A stretch of DNA of 64,000 bases from Mariannaea sp. PMI_226 (Eukaryota > Ascomycota > Sordariomycetes > Hypocreales > Nectriaceae). The stretch is from the NCBI GenBank assembly GCA_024336345.1, contig JANFOG010000010.1:1054001-1118000 (forward strand), read 5' to 3'. Below, one piece after another: positions 46,840 to 58,945 of the stretch. The first letter of the stretch is position 1. Every line of letters starts with the position of its first letter. The position numbers and the translations under genes were made by a program. The notes below the pieces were generated by a model. The model was not told the DNA's origin and did no database searches. It saw nothing but the letters and a program-made list of their open reading frames with translations.

Positions 46840-49800
46840 ATCTTATTGTCCCATTTCCTATAATTCCTTTTTTATTGCTTATAATATTGCTAGACCTTTG
46901 CCATTATATTGGTGAGGTGTATTTTTGGTTTCTATGTGTTATATTCTATAGGCCATCTGGCCTATTTGATCTTATAAAACTTCTTGCTTGCTACCTCCTT
47001 ATGGGCGATTATATTCTCTACTTCCTATTTATCTTCCTCATCCTCCAGCTCTAGAAGCTCCAGCGACCCCTCAGCAGGCAGTTGGCGCTCTTCCAGCCAT
47101 AATTCCAATAGTGCTACTGAAAATACATTATGTATACATTAATATTGCTCTAATAGGTATATGCAATATGCCTGTTGTCCGATCTTTTCTATAATAGCTA
47201 CCCTAATGAATTTGGGGGCTAGCTTCTGGTGTTTAAATTGAAAATTCCTTATTAATAGGCTTACAATATCTCCCCAATAGAACTCCTTTGGCATATGTCT
47301 CCGGTTGTAATACTTAGCTTGTGATTCTACTGCCTTCTGCTAATATTATTGGGCTTGTTCCCTGACTTACCAAAGGGTCTTAATCCTTTCAACTACGCCC
47401 TACACTTGGGTTTTTATATGCTATAGGGTGTATTTAATGGTTTAAGGGTGGTATCTATATAGGGCCTGCATAAATAAAACACCAATAGTGTTATATAAAC
47501 TGTTGTTATATGTGAACTCTGCCTCTAGGAGTTATATTGTCTATCTTCCTAGCGAGTTATTAGCATATACCCAAAGATATCTTCCTAAAGTCTGATTTAT
47601 TTATTCTATTTGCCCATCAATCTATAGGTAATATACAGTAGACAATTAATAATAAATCGCCCATTCCTTCATAAAATCTATCTAGAACTGGCTGGTAAAT
47701 AGCTTATCTCTATTATTTATTATACCTTTAGGCATTCTAAACTTATATTCCACATACTTATAGAGCAATTAGGCTAATTATATTACAATTAGTATCTTCT
47801 TTATAAATATAAATATTATATATTTTATTATTTAATATATAAGGACCAAAATAGCATTATATTCTTTGCTATTCGCTTAGATACTATTTAGTAGGCTTAT
47901 GATGAAATCTATATTGATCTTTTGGAATAGATGTGCTAATAATGGCAATAATTATAGCTGCCCATAGGTCTTATGTTTTAGTGAGTGCACATTTTGGCAT
48001 TACTTATAATAAGAAATATAGTCCTTAATCTTATCTATTATTCTATTTTAGTAGAACTTCTGGCTAATTAACTCCAGTGATTTAGCTATTCCTATATATT
48101 TTGATTTTAGGTCATTATGGTATTGGCAAAGGATCTCTGTCCGTAATGCCCGCTAATTGGGTATTACCAGCCTTCCTCTAAAGAAGAGGGTATTTTGCTC
48201 ATTATAATAGTATAGCCCTATTTTCCTAATTGCTTGCCAAACCTTTGCCAACTATTGCTAGTAGAACTGGTCTTTAGCCTGCAATCTTCGGATTAGCTTT
48301 TCTAATTTGTAAAAAGATTGGGAGAGAAATGCCATTTCGCCCTCTATAAGTTCTCTTATAATTGGGCGTGGGATATACTATTCTAAAATAGTAACCCTAG
48401 CTCCAGGCAAGTCCTCACGGCTTCATTAAGTGGCTATCTCTTGCTAAGCACTCTCCGCCTGTTGATTGGGTGCACTTGCTGCCTTCTTGGTGTATATAGT
48501 GACTATAGATATAGATGCTAAGCTCTATATTTAACCTAGAAACCCTATAGCTTGCCATAGGTCTAGGGGTAAGAAAACCCCTCCTCTAACTTAATATTAA
48601 CTGAGGCCCTAAAGGCTGGCCCTTATAGCATTTATATATATTGCTCCTATAAGGTGTTTCCCTAGGAGGTCGGCGATCATTCACCATACATCTAGCGACA
48701 ATTCGCCAATTAACTCTAGCTTTTTAGTAAGTGTGGAGAGTATATCTCTATATATAGTCTCCCCTTCTATATAATTAGGCCATCTTAATAGGCTATTAGT
48801 AGGGTTTAACTTACCTATTTGATATTAAATATTAAAGTCAAATAGTGCTAGCCTATAGACCCATCTGGCGAGCCTTTCGCAAAGGTCCCGCGCCAATGCT
48901 ATAATCACTCCCTTTAGGGCAATATGGTCTATTAATAATAAGAACTTATCTACTAATCCTAGGAGGTAGTAACTCCAGTGTTCTAGGCTCTCTATTATAA
49001 CTAGCAGCTCTTGCTATCCTGTGGCCTAACGCTACTCTATTTCTATAAGCTTCCGCAATTAGTAGGCGATTGGTTGCCACTAATTGTCAACTAGCTAGGA
49101 CAGTATCCCTAAGACCGCTCTTATTAAAGTATCTATCTTTACTTTAGTATGGTGAGCAGAATCTTAGTGTTGCAGAATGGTCGCTAAGCAGAAGGCTTCT
49201 TTTAGCTTATGGAAAGCTAACTCTACCTCTTCTATCTATTGGAAATCCCCTATTTTCCACCCTTTCTGACTCCCCTTTAGCATTATTATGAGCAACTCCA
49301 TTATCCCTAAGTATTTAGAAATAAACTTCCGGTAGAAGTTATAGAATTTTAGGAATACTTGGATGTCTTGGAAGCTAGCAGGCTGCGGCCACTTGCCAAT
49401 CGCTCGGACTTGGCTTGGCTCCATCTATAGTCCCTCCTACATAATAATATAGCCTAGGAACTCAACTTTCTATTGGTAAAATGCATATTTAGATAGCTTT
49501 ATATATAATTAGAAGGCTTAGAGTCTTTATAAAACTTCCTTTATATCCTTAATGTGCTATTCTTATGAGTAGGAATATATAATAATATCATCAAGATATA
49601 CAATATAGTATATATCTAGTAATCCAGCGAATGCTTAATGAACATACGCCTAGAATATTATTAGGGCATTAGTTAATCCAAAAGGCATTACTATATACTT
49701 AAAGTGCTTATAGTATATTCGGAATGCCATTTTCCACTGGTTGGCGGGCTTAATCTGGATTTTGTAGTAAGCATCCCTAATGTCAATCTTTAAGATCTAC

Positions 49801-52124
49801 TGGGCACCTATTAGACAATCTAGCAGATCACCTATTAATAACAAAGGATATTAATTCTTAATTATTATAATATTAAGACCCCAATAGTCTATATAGAGCC
49901 TTAGTGTCTTATCTTTCTTAAATATAAATAGTATGGGTGCCCCTACTTTACTTATGGAGGGTTTGATCTAACTGTTTGCTAGGTTTTTGGCAAGGTAGTC
50001 TCTAAGGATCTCGTCTTATTTCTCATTAATAGGGTAGATTGGGCTATATGGGGGCTTTTCATCTTTTCTTAGGTCAATTGGATGCTCTGCTCCTTTGAGG
50101 AGTGGAGGCTTTTTTGCTACTTTCTTATTAAAAGTTTCTCTCTCTGCCTCCAGCTCTAGGGGGAGATTAATAAGTTCCCAAACCGTTTCTTCCCCTAAGG
50201 TGGGCATAGGCCGCTTGTCCGGCAAGAGGACGCCATGAATATATATAATATAAGCCCATTTATTATTCTCTATTAATTCCTTTGCAAAATCTTCAGGTTT
50301 TGCAATAAAGATAGCTTTATAGTATTAAAATTGTGTGTAGGTATTAATTATAATACCCTCTTTCCCCATTAAGTCTGAGGATAAGAGCAAGTCGCTTGCT
50401 TCCTTAGGTTGTAAAGCTTTAGCAAATAGCCGCCAAATTCTTTACAAGAAGCCTCAATGATCAATTAAGAAGAAGGTTAGCCAATAGGCTTTATTAGCAG
50501 GCATTCTTAAACTATCAAAATCCATTAGTTCTGGGGCCTTCCAGTCTGTGGCTGCATTTAGTTCTAGTTTTTTGACTAGCCTTATGCTAATTATATCCAA
50601 TTGGGTATATATATCTATATCTATTTGTACTATCTGTTTGGCAAGTGCTTGCAGTACAATTGCCTTGCCTATTATAATCCTTCCTATATTTATTATCTTG
50701 GAGGTTAGTGTGGGAGCCTCCTTTGTGGTCTCCGCGCCTACTCGTTTCCTAAGGAGTCTAGCTCTTTGACCCTTAATATAGCAGCTTGAACCTTTGCTAG
50801 CCTTTATGAGCTTAATGCCTGATTTACTCATGCTGGGGTTCCTTTATCGCTTTTGCAATCTACTGCCTTATGGCCTCTTTTGTAGTAAATAAAGTAGTAT
50901 GGTTCCCAATTGCTTGGTGACAACTCGCCGCTAACTCCCGTTGTTGGGGCTCGATAGAATCCCCATAAGCTTGGCCAACTGTTAGACCGTGCCCTTAAGC
51001 TGCTTCCTCTGCCCCTTCCTCTACTAGAGAATGGGGACTTCTGTAGGCTTTTGTGGGCATAGATTGAGCCCGGTCTTTTATGCCTAACGTTTGGTGAACG
51101 TTCGCCATTCCAATATAAATACTATTTTTCCGCTTTTTGGGCTATATCTCTAACCTAGCGGACCTTAATATTTAGGTATAGTAATTCCCTCTTGAGCTCT
51201 AATCTTAGCTTAAAGAAATACTGGTATATAAGGTCAAACCATTCCTCTATTTTGGAAGATCCTAGTGATGTGTATATTGCGCTTTATATATTGAAATACT
51301 TTAGTAACAATTGATTGGCGTGCTGTTAGAGTGTTAAAAGCTCCTTTATTAGTTGTATATCCCGTAGGTCTAAGTCTATATACTTCCTTCGGACGAATTC
51401 CAAGAAGTCTATCTATAGTGGATTATATAGGCTGTCTGAATGGTTCCTCTATTGTGTCTGGAGTGTGATGCCGAACTTACTCATTACCCACTCGATCTTT
51501 TGTATATTAGAGCAATATGGTCATAAAGCATTCCCCAATTCTATAGCCTTAATCCAATCATCTATTTGGACATTTGTGATACTGTCTTTTAAGACCTAAT
51601 AGTTGTAGAATGGGGGTTTATTATAGTTCTAATGCTCTAATTCTCTAGGCTTATCCTGCCCTCTCTTATAATCATTAGGCGTTTATTCTAATAGTTATTA
51701 TAGTAGCTATATCTACATTGCCTATATCTATAACTATATTGCCTATTGTTAAGCTACCATCTTGAGGATTGCTTATAGCATTTCTCTTTCTTAAATATTA
51801 TTATCCTACTAGCAATTATTTGCCAAGCCCTCATTGAACATTTGGTGATATTCTTATGGTAGCACTAATGATGACCGGGAGGAGTATAATATGGTATATA
51901 ATGATATTTGTCTTCTGCCTCATTTCGCTTCTTCTGCAATTAACTGGCTGACCTCTTCTGAGCTATCTTTATATATAGCTTCCTGGGGGTGTGGTACTTC
52001 TACATTCTCGGCGAGCTGTCGGGCAGTATTTGCCAAGCTTTCGGCCTGAGCCGATGCTTGTTGGGTGACCCTTTTCATCCTGATTTCGCGCTAGCCACCC
52101 GGAAGGGTATAAAAGTTGAAGAAT
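46840..52124 (-). pseudogene. Gag-pol of the 7.54-kb element, RIP-broken
   Basis: Read leftward. Gag occupies about 52124-50850 and ends in a CCHC knuckle (FIYYKRGHKAVDCKSDKG, with Cys-to-Tyr changes, near 50900). Protease-type sequence covers 50830-50454. The linker to RT includes KPPYSPIYPINEK (50016-50060), and the RT active site IVYLDDIIIYS is intact near 49570-49605. RT-RNase H continues with PSQVRAIGKWPQPASFQDIQVFLKF (49236-49424; a gypsy hallmark). Integrase shows YYKxCQNVHSLKHKxYGQL near 47960-48010 and ends KLAPKFIRVAIIEKIGQQAY ... HNVFSVALLELW (47050-47220), then an EVENI-type chromodomain to about 46840. Stops are mostly TAG/TGA at Trp or Gln codons. The product would copy and integrate the element; this copy cannot encode it. 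Confidence 0.82.
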
Positions 52125-52324
52125 TGTAAGGGATACTGGCCAGGGTGATATCAAGACTTAAGGGTAGGTTATATTATGTTATTAGACTTTAACTTGCCGA
52201 GCGGTTAGGCACCGTTTGGCAAGCTATTATATCATTTAGGATTACCTAAAGTTTAACCGGGGCTTACCCTAGGATTCGCCGGGCGCTTGGCAAACGGTCG
52301 CCGAGCAGTCAGCATCTTCTTACA
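52125..52324 (-). repeat. 5' LTR of the 7.54-kb element
   Basis: It starts TGTAAGGG and ends CTTCTTACA, 200 bp. It carries the C-to-T members of the LTR-LTR differences, for example GACTTAAG where the partner has GACTCAAG. Confidence 0.92.
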
Positions 52325-55300
52325 GCCCTATTTTAATATTGAGGATAAAGATAAAGAATGGACTTTTTATTTAAGCTTTTATAGACTTAGGATCTAAAGG
52401 CAATATTATTTTTAATAAGATTGTAAAGTAATATTAATTAAAGGTTAGGGAGGTTAATGCCTAGACCTATATATATTCTAGTAAATCTATTAATATAATA
52501 AGAGAAACTACTATAGATCTATTTTTGGGCAGTAGTTATATAAGAATTAGGATATATATAATGCCTAATAATATAATATTTATTCCTTTTATTCTAGATA
52601 TATTATTTATTAAGGCTATAAATTTAACATTTAATTACTAATTTTAAAGAAATTAAATACTTTTGTGTTTATATTTTGGAGAGGTTAGTCTTATAATTCT
52701 AGAAGGAGATATTATTAATTGGGAAGTATTTTATATTTTTAAATAAGGTATTTTGTTTTAAATACCTATTAGAGAAAGGCTAGTAGGAGATTGCTAGAAT
52801 GATTTACCTTTTGAAACTAATAATAATATCTTTTCTATTTAATATTATATAAAAGAAGATATAGAAAAAGTTATTTATATTATAGCTAAAGATATAATTA
52901 GATATTATTTTATAATATTAGTTAGTATTATAGAAGAAATTAAGTTTATAAAGATAAAGAAATAAAAGAGTAAGTATAATAGTAAAAAGGATTAATTTGT
53001 TAATTTAAAATTAATATTCTTTATAAATAAAAGGATATTAAAATCCACTTTAGAGATAATATTTTATTAAATAGATTAACCCCAGAAGGTGATCTTTATT
53101 AAAAAGATAAGAAATTAAAAGAAGTCTTAGGTTTAATATAAAAAGACTTTAAATATATTAATATTATGATTTTAAAGTTTTTCTTATTTAAGAAAGGGAT
53201 GAGGTTAATAAAGAGGAGATTATAATCCTTAATAGATTAAATAAAGAGATCTTTAACTTTAGAAAAATAAGATATTTTCTAAATAATCTTATGGAATAGA
53301 GAAATAGCTTTTACTTAAGACTTTAAGGATTATAATTAATTAGACCCCATTATTATCCCTTTATAAATCTTAAAAGTGGTGCTATATAAAGCCTGGTAGA
53401 TTGGCAATATCCCTATCCCTAAGGGCTTAAAGAAGAAGATTATAGCCCTCCTAAAGAAAAAGATAGAGAGAGGGATTTTAGAGGAAAATTATAAAGCTTA
53501 TTATAACCCCTTTATATTAATAGCAAAGAAAGATAGAGGGATCTAACTTATTAACTTAGCTATTTATATAAATGCCTATATACTTTATAATAGCCTTAGC
53601 CCTCTGTTAGTAGATAAGTTTTCTATTAATATAATTATATCTAAAATGCTAATATTATTTAACTTCTTCTTTAGATATAATTAGATTATATTAGTAAATA
53701 AAAGTAGAGACTTAATTATATTTAATATTCCTTTAGGTTTACTTAAAATATATATATTCCCTTAAGGAGCTACTAACTCTATAGCCCAATTCTTAATGAT
53801 AATAATATAAATTTTATTTAATTTGCTTCTTAATATTTATAGAGTTTTTTTTAATAATATTATAATTAAAAGACTAATTACTATCTATAATGATAAGGAA
53901 TTTCTTTTAGGTATTAAAGATATATCTTAGAATATTTTATTAATATAAATAAGACTTTTATTAATATAGAATTAGCTAGCTATATAATATTAATTATAAA
54001 GTTTTGATTTTATTAATTTTTAATAATAATAATTAGCTATATTTATAGTATTTATAGAAGGTCCCTAAAGAAAGTAAAGGTTATTAAGATTATTAAATAA
54101 AAGGATTGTAATTTAATTATAGAAATAAGGTCTTTTTTAAATATTATGGGATATTATTAATATTAAATTAAATATTATATATCTTTAGTTAAACCCCTCT
54201 TTTATTTTCTTAAAAAAGATATTAAATTTATATAGGGATGAGAATAGGTTAAAGTAATAAAGATCCTTAAGGAGAAATTCCTCTTTATATCAATCTTTAT
54301 AATCCTAGATTATTTAAAAATAGTAAAAAGATTATCCTTATAATTAATGTTAGTTTTAATAAATAGAGATATATCTTTATATAGACTTTAGAAGGAAAAG
54401 GATATTTAATTTAATTTAAATTAAGTTTATAGATAAATGCTAATTACTATTATAATACTATTAAAAGAGAATATAAAGGGGTTTTATATTTTATAAGGAG
54501 ATTTTAAAATATAATTTATAATATATTATTTATTTTAAAAATAGACTCCCTAATCTTAATTAATTAACTAAAAGGTAAAGCCAATAATATATCTAATGCT
54601 TATATTATTTAATAGATTAATTATATTCTATTATATAACTTTATAATCTAATATATAGAAGGAAAGAAGAATATTATAGCTAATGGGCTATTAAGGAAAT
54701 ATATAGAACTATTTAATTAAATGGATATAGTGATTAAAGGTAATATAGAGCAATTTATTAATATATATTTAGATTAAATTAAAGTTAAGGAGGTTAAAGT
54801 TAAAGAAATTAATTAATTATCTAAACCCCTAATATTTTATTAAAATAAGTAATTATTAAATAAATATAAAGATTATCTCTAGGATTTTAATTATATATTA
54901 TTATATTGGGATAAGCTTAATGGTATTATATTGTATAAATATTAGAGATTATATTAAAAAATATCTTAGTATTTTATTTAAAAAGAATAAATATAGAGAT
55001 GGTTAGAAAGGGAATATTAGATATTAATATTAATTATAGATAGCTAATAGATTAGAAATTAATTAATTAAATGGTTGTATATTAATATAGGCTATTAAAA
55101 ATAAAACTTAATTATTAAAATCCTCTAAAAGAGATATATATAGCTATTATTATAAATAGATATTAAAGAAGTTATAGAGATTTTTTAGTTCTTTAGGTAT
55201 TTATTATTTATCTATTTTCTTATCTTCTAATAACTAATTATTATACTCCTAGATTTATTATATTAATAGATTTCCCTATTCTACATTATATATAGCAATC

Positions 55301-55342
55301 CCTTCCTTAAGTGCTTATTATATAATAGCAAGAGTTTTTTAT

Positions 55343-55617
55343 ATAATATTATAATTTATAAATTACTATAATTTATAAACCATTATAATCCCTTTAAATA
55401 ATACTTAATATATAAATTATAATTATTATTATTAAATAGCCTATTTAGCTATTTAGCTTTTAATATTATATTTTAGTTATTATAATCTATTTATATATTA
55501 CTAAATATAATGCAATGCCTTTTACCTACTTGCTTTTAGTATTATCTTTAATACTCTCTACCAATATAAACTAATTATGACCAATTTATCCCTTGGGAAT
55601 AAGTTAGATTGTTATAT
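55343..55617 (+). repeat. Family-B LTR at the right island border (RIP-mutated)
   Basis: From about 55430 to 55617 (AGCCTATTTAGCTATTTAGC to TTAGATTGTTATA) it is the reverse complement of the LTR at 29914-30307 after many C-to-T changes; for example TTTATCCCTTGGGAATAAGT is shared exactly. The 5' end is uncertain and may be truncated. Confidence 0.75.
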
Positions 55618-55719
55618 ATATAATAACAATCCCAGATAGATATTGTAAGAAATATAGCTAATATATAATCTAGAAGGACCATATAAATCAGCCCTTAATA
55701 AAATAAATAAGTGTAATAA
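55618..55719. other. AT-rich junction between island and host gene
   Basis: About 100 bp of AT-rich sequence lies between the LTR end and the point where Nudix-gene homology starts; it is probably a further transposon scrap. Confidence 0.4.
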
Positions 55720-56323
55720 AACGCATCAGCGTGTGTCCTGGTGATAGAATTCCGTTCACATGATCCGTAGGATCCATTCCACCAGCGACGACTTGGTCAA
55801 GCATGCCAGAGTAGGAAGTGTGATCACTCGTGGCACGCTGGGAGACTCGGATGCGGTCGACAATTTCGCGACCGTCAAATTTTCGCACTGAGTAAATGCT
55901 GAGATGGACCCCAATGGTGACGATTCCGAATAGACCTCGAGCCGACACAGACATGCTGAAATGTTGCCAATCGGCGTCTGTATTATGAATTGGGTGAAAG
56001 TCACGACGCTCCTGGGGTTTGCTGAGCCATCGGTCGAAACAACTGCTTAGTCTCCCCTGGTTTTTCTGACATAGATCTGAGAATGCTCTTCGACAAGCAG
56101 TAGTGGGAGTTTCTCCTTGTTGCATTATAGGGGTTAGAATAATCTCACGGTTCTTCTTGTTGATTTGGAATTTGTTAGTCTAGATTATATCCTTGCGGGT
56201 TGAGTCTTGCATGTAACCCAAGACTTCAACAATACCAGCGACTCGAAACTCCCATAAATCCTTGAGCCGATACTTGTCTGCCTTATTTGCATCCCGGATA
56301 GCACAATAGAGGGATTGTGACAT
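55720..56323 (-). pseudogene. Nudix hydrolase (thiamine-pyrophosphokinase-related type), truncated before the Nudix box
   Basis: The minus strand from an ATG at 56323 reads as the N-terminal domain of fungal Nudix proteins related to thiamine pyrophosphokinase: WEFRVAGIVEVLGYM, a KFQINKKNREIILTP strand, RRAFSDLCQ, then LFGIVTIGVHLSIY and YSGMLDQVVAGGMDPTDHVNG. In intact members the GG segment is followed by the REAxEE Nudix box that binds metal; here the similarity ends at TLMR and the frame runs into repeat-island sequence and stops. There is also an in-frame TAG at 56180-56182 where Trp is expected (TGG to TAG). So the copy is doubly broken and lacks its catalytic part. The missing 3' half is not present left of the island. 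Confidence 0.78.
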
Positions 56324-57228
56324 GGTGGGGGCTCTTGGTAATGGTAGTAATATCAATACCAGGGTCCCTAAAGCCGTGCATACCCAAGTCTAGTGGACCT
56401 TTCCCTTCTTGAGGCAACAAGCCGAATGTTGATGAGGGTAGGCTGGAAAAGGGTAACCAGTATCGAATGATAAAGTTTGTCTCTTCAACACCAAAACAAA
56501 TTAGACCTGTGGGACTTGTCAATTGGCCTCCTATTCTCGGAATAACGGTTACACTCTAGTACGCTAGGCAGTAACCTTGACGAAATTTGGGGCGTCAAAC
56601 TTTGCATTGCCGTTTCGGCCGTGGTATTGCAATCACGGGAATCTACATTTCCCTTAGCGATTCGTTGAGAGCTTGGTTCCGGAAGATATCGGGTGGTGAT
56701 AGAAGGTAGCTGATTCTTGGGCTAAAAAAGGGATCGATTAGCACTAAATGTCCGATTGGAGGTTCTTGATCTGACTGTCATTGCTTTGCATGATGCCGCT
56801 CATAGGTATATGGGTGTGGACATGGCCTTTGATGTCTCCTAGGTTAAGGAGGCGCGTGGGGATGGAGGCCGCCTCAGAAGGTCAAAAGCTCAGCAGGAAT
56901 AGATTGTTTCTCCGATCACAACCAAAACCTCGATGACGGTAGAAAACATTTCGCCAAGCCGTGACGTGCGGGGGTTGCACGAGTCAAGCTGCGCTGCATA
57001 GCGTTGTTCTAATCACGACGTTTTTTCTCATGACTATATTCGGTACTGGTACAACATATTCCCTAATTGGCCAGCTTTTATTAGCGTACTAGCCACTGAG
57101 CACAATGCAATCATCTAGTCTGGCGCAAATCCCTTCGACTGGGTGACTGGTAATGGTCACCTGGAAATCACAGCTTCGTCATGATGTTGTATCGATAACA
57201 TAAATGGGGAGCTAACATGAAGTGTAGC
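56324..57228. other. Intergenic region with decayed gene fragments
   Basis: A 79-codon minus frame (56283-56522) has protein-like composition (GPLDLGMHGFRDPGIDI) but no family I recognise. Otherwise nothing is supported; it is probably relic DNA near the island. Confidence 0.45.
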
Positions 57229-57486
57229 CAATATGGCTGTCTGGGATCCTGGACGGGACTCTTCCTCTGCTTCATCATTCTTGCTGCCCATGTCTTTGTT
57301 GCCCTTGCTCCCTACAACAAGAAGGGCGTTGGTGATGTTGAGAATTTTTTTATGCAATGTTTGGCTCTCCCAGTTATTCTCTTTTTCTGGATTTGTGGTT
57401 ACATTTGGAAGCGAACTGGCTGGCGAAGCCTTGATCAAATCCACATCGATACTGGTCTTCGTCAACACGATTGGGCGGAGCTATAA
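57229..57486 (+). pseudogene. C-terminal relic of a GAP-type amino-acid permease
   Basis: About 85 codons match the end of fungal amino-acid permeases of the YAT/GAP family: a GSWTGLFLCFIILAAHVFVAL membrane helix, a loop, then a second helix LALPVILFFWICGYIWKR and the TGW(x)n IDTGLRQHDW tail, with a natural stop at 57484-57486. Intact permeases have about 12 helices and 500-560 residues; nothing matching the first ten helices lies upstream. There is no plausible start or splice acceptor context, so this is a remnant rather than a small gene. It should have no transport function. Confidence 0.78.
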
Positions 57487-57721
57487 TCTTACCGTGCTAA
57501 AGTTGCGGCCTGGCCGTTGTGGCGTCGCATACTCCACAAGATCATGTACAGTAGGCCTTGGTAACTCTGACAGTACCAGCGTCTCTACGAAACAAACCCA
57601 TCACTTTACCTGTACTTGTTTGGGTCTCAGTCGGGAAGAGCTGGCCAGCTTGTTCACGCTGGCGAAATGGGTAAGCCGGATTATTGCTGGGCTATTCACC
57701 GGATCCCGGCCATTCGGTCTG

Positions 57722-57819
<98 letters not shown>
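57722..57819. repeat. (TCTA)n tetranucleotide microsatellite
   Basis: About 24 perfect tandem copies over 98 bp. Such arrays are usually length-polymorphic. Confidence 0.97.
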
Positions 57820-58945
57820 AAGCCGCAATAGTGAAGCGGAAAATTACAGCAGACATCAAGCAAAAATTCTCAATTTATTGATTATTAGAAAATCAAATGA
57901 ACGATTGTCATGTTGAGATCCGTAGTTTAACGGATCAATGACTATTCCGATCCATTGGTGGCTGGGATGTGGATGCCATCTTGTTAAATAGCTTCCGCTG
58001 TTAGCGCTAACCTCTTCCTCTTTCAATTAAGCTTGATGTGCTCATTTCAACATGTCAAAGTCTCATCATACGATACATCCCCTGATCGCCCAAAGACCCA
58101 AGCGACACGTACTCCCAAGTAGAATTGAGGATGGGGGTGAGGACGACTTGAGAAATATCACGATATGGGGGCGACTAAACTGTCAGAAGGGAAACAACAG
58201 AACCTTAATGATATATGAATGTGTGGAATCTAGTCTACACTGTGAGCCTCTCGATTCTATGCATTATAATCGTCTTATTTTCGAATAGCCTTCAGCATGG
58301 GTGCGCTTACGACACGGTCACTCCCAATGCTGACGTTCCACCACGGAATCGCAACGATCACAGCCCCTTCGCTAACTTTCCTTCTCAGTCTTCAGTGCGT
58401 CGTGTATGGGCTCCTGGAGCCCATCGGGTTTCCAAATTTGAGAGACCGAGATCGTCAAGGAGTCCCTCAGGAGGCCCTGGAAGCCAGCCTCTTTGCTGTC
58501 GTCTTCAAGCCACCGATAGAGCCGCTGGATAGGGGTCTTCCAACCTTTGGACTGCTAAGATCATCTCTACTATAGATAACTAGCAGCTTTCCAAGCTTCA
58601 GGCCAGAGGTGTTCAAGAAGGTTAGCTCCTATCAGCATAGTCCTGGCTTGTGCAGCTATTACCCCCCAGATCTCTCAGCAGGGCTATTCTGACTAGGCGT
58701 ATAATAAGCTGTGTTTCGTTCGATATCCATAGGAAAACATTTGAATTCTTTTCTATGTGAGAGTGCAAAAAGGAGCCTTTGATATATAAGATAATGTGCC
58801 AGAGAGAGGGATCTTGAATGAGTATGTTTGTTGAAATGCAGCCAGAGGAGCCGGAATGAAGGAATGGAAATAGTCCTTTTCTCAAAGCTTGTGACCCGTG
58901 TAACAACATCTAGGCATAAGGTACTGAGTCGCCCTGGCAAGATCT
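57820..58945. other. Intergenic region
   Basis: Frames at 58215-58575 (plus) overlap in two phases; one begins with a hydrophobic stretch but the rest is Arg/Ser/Pro-rich, with no motif and no homologue I recognise. No gene is called. Confidence 0.5.

Larger units (their letters stand above)
44783..52324 (-). mobile_element. Complete 7.54-kb chromodomain Ty3/gypsy retrotransposon
   Basis: Two 200-bp direct LTRs (44783-44982 and 52125-52324, TG/TA...TTACA) bound the element, and GCCCT is duplicated at 44778-44782 and 52325-52329. A purine-rich tract reading GAAAGGGGGGATAAT on the minus strand abuts the left LTR, so the left one is the 3' LTR and transcription runs leftward. Gag-pol order (gag, protease, RT, RNase H, integrase, chromodomain) fits the chromovirus group. 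The region between pol and the 3' LTR is unusually long (about 1.9 kb) and carries an open frame on the other strand. Confidence 0.92.
29507..55617. mobile_element. 26-kb nested retrotransposon island degraded by RIP
   Basis: From the first LTR to the last, the block is extremely AT-rich and made of Ty3/gypsy, copia-like LTR and LINE sequence. Reading frames of gag, RT, RNase H and integrase can be followed, but they are broken almost only by TAA/TAG/TGA where CAA, CAG, CGA or TGG is expected, and zinc-knuckle Cys and His codons appear as Tyr. Those are C-to-T and G-to-A transitions, as expected from RIP. Degree of decay varies: the 7.54-kb element and the two solo LTRs are much less mutated than their surroundings, so they entered later. 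No host gene lies inside. Confidence 0.93.
43006..55617 (+). mobile_element. Older Ty3/gypsy element, interrupted by two later insertions
   Basis: The element can be followed in three pieces: 43006-43667, 44073-44782 and 52325-55617. A gag zinc knuckle lies at 43206-43255 (CFYYKNIGYFLNGY, with Cys and His changed to Tyr). After the 7.54-kb insertion the same frame resumes with a protease-like DLGSKGNI segment (near 52385), an RT (53390-53900: YYNPFILIAKKDRG, PLGLLKIYIFP, GATNSIAQF, FFNNIII where FLDDI is expected) and an RNase H end near 54660 (EGKKNIIANGLL). Integrase is mostly missing, so the 3' part was deleted before or during decay. The 3' LTR ends at 55617. Confidence 0.78.

Noticed and set aside
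29507..55617. CRISPR, centromere satellite or mitochondrial insertion as the cause of the AT-rich block
   Set aside because: No regular spacer-repeat array or tandem satellite; LTRs, target duplications and RT, integrase and zinc-knuckle motifs explain it as retroelements.
58215..58575. Small secreted or membrane protein gene
   Set aside because: A hydrophobic start exists, but the downstream part is Arg/Ser/Pro-rich with no motif and an equally long overlapping frame.
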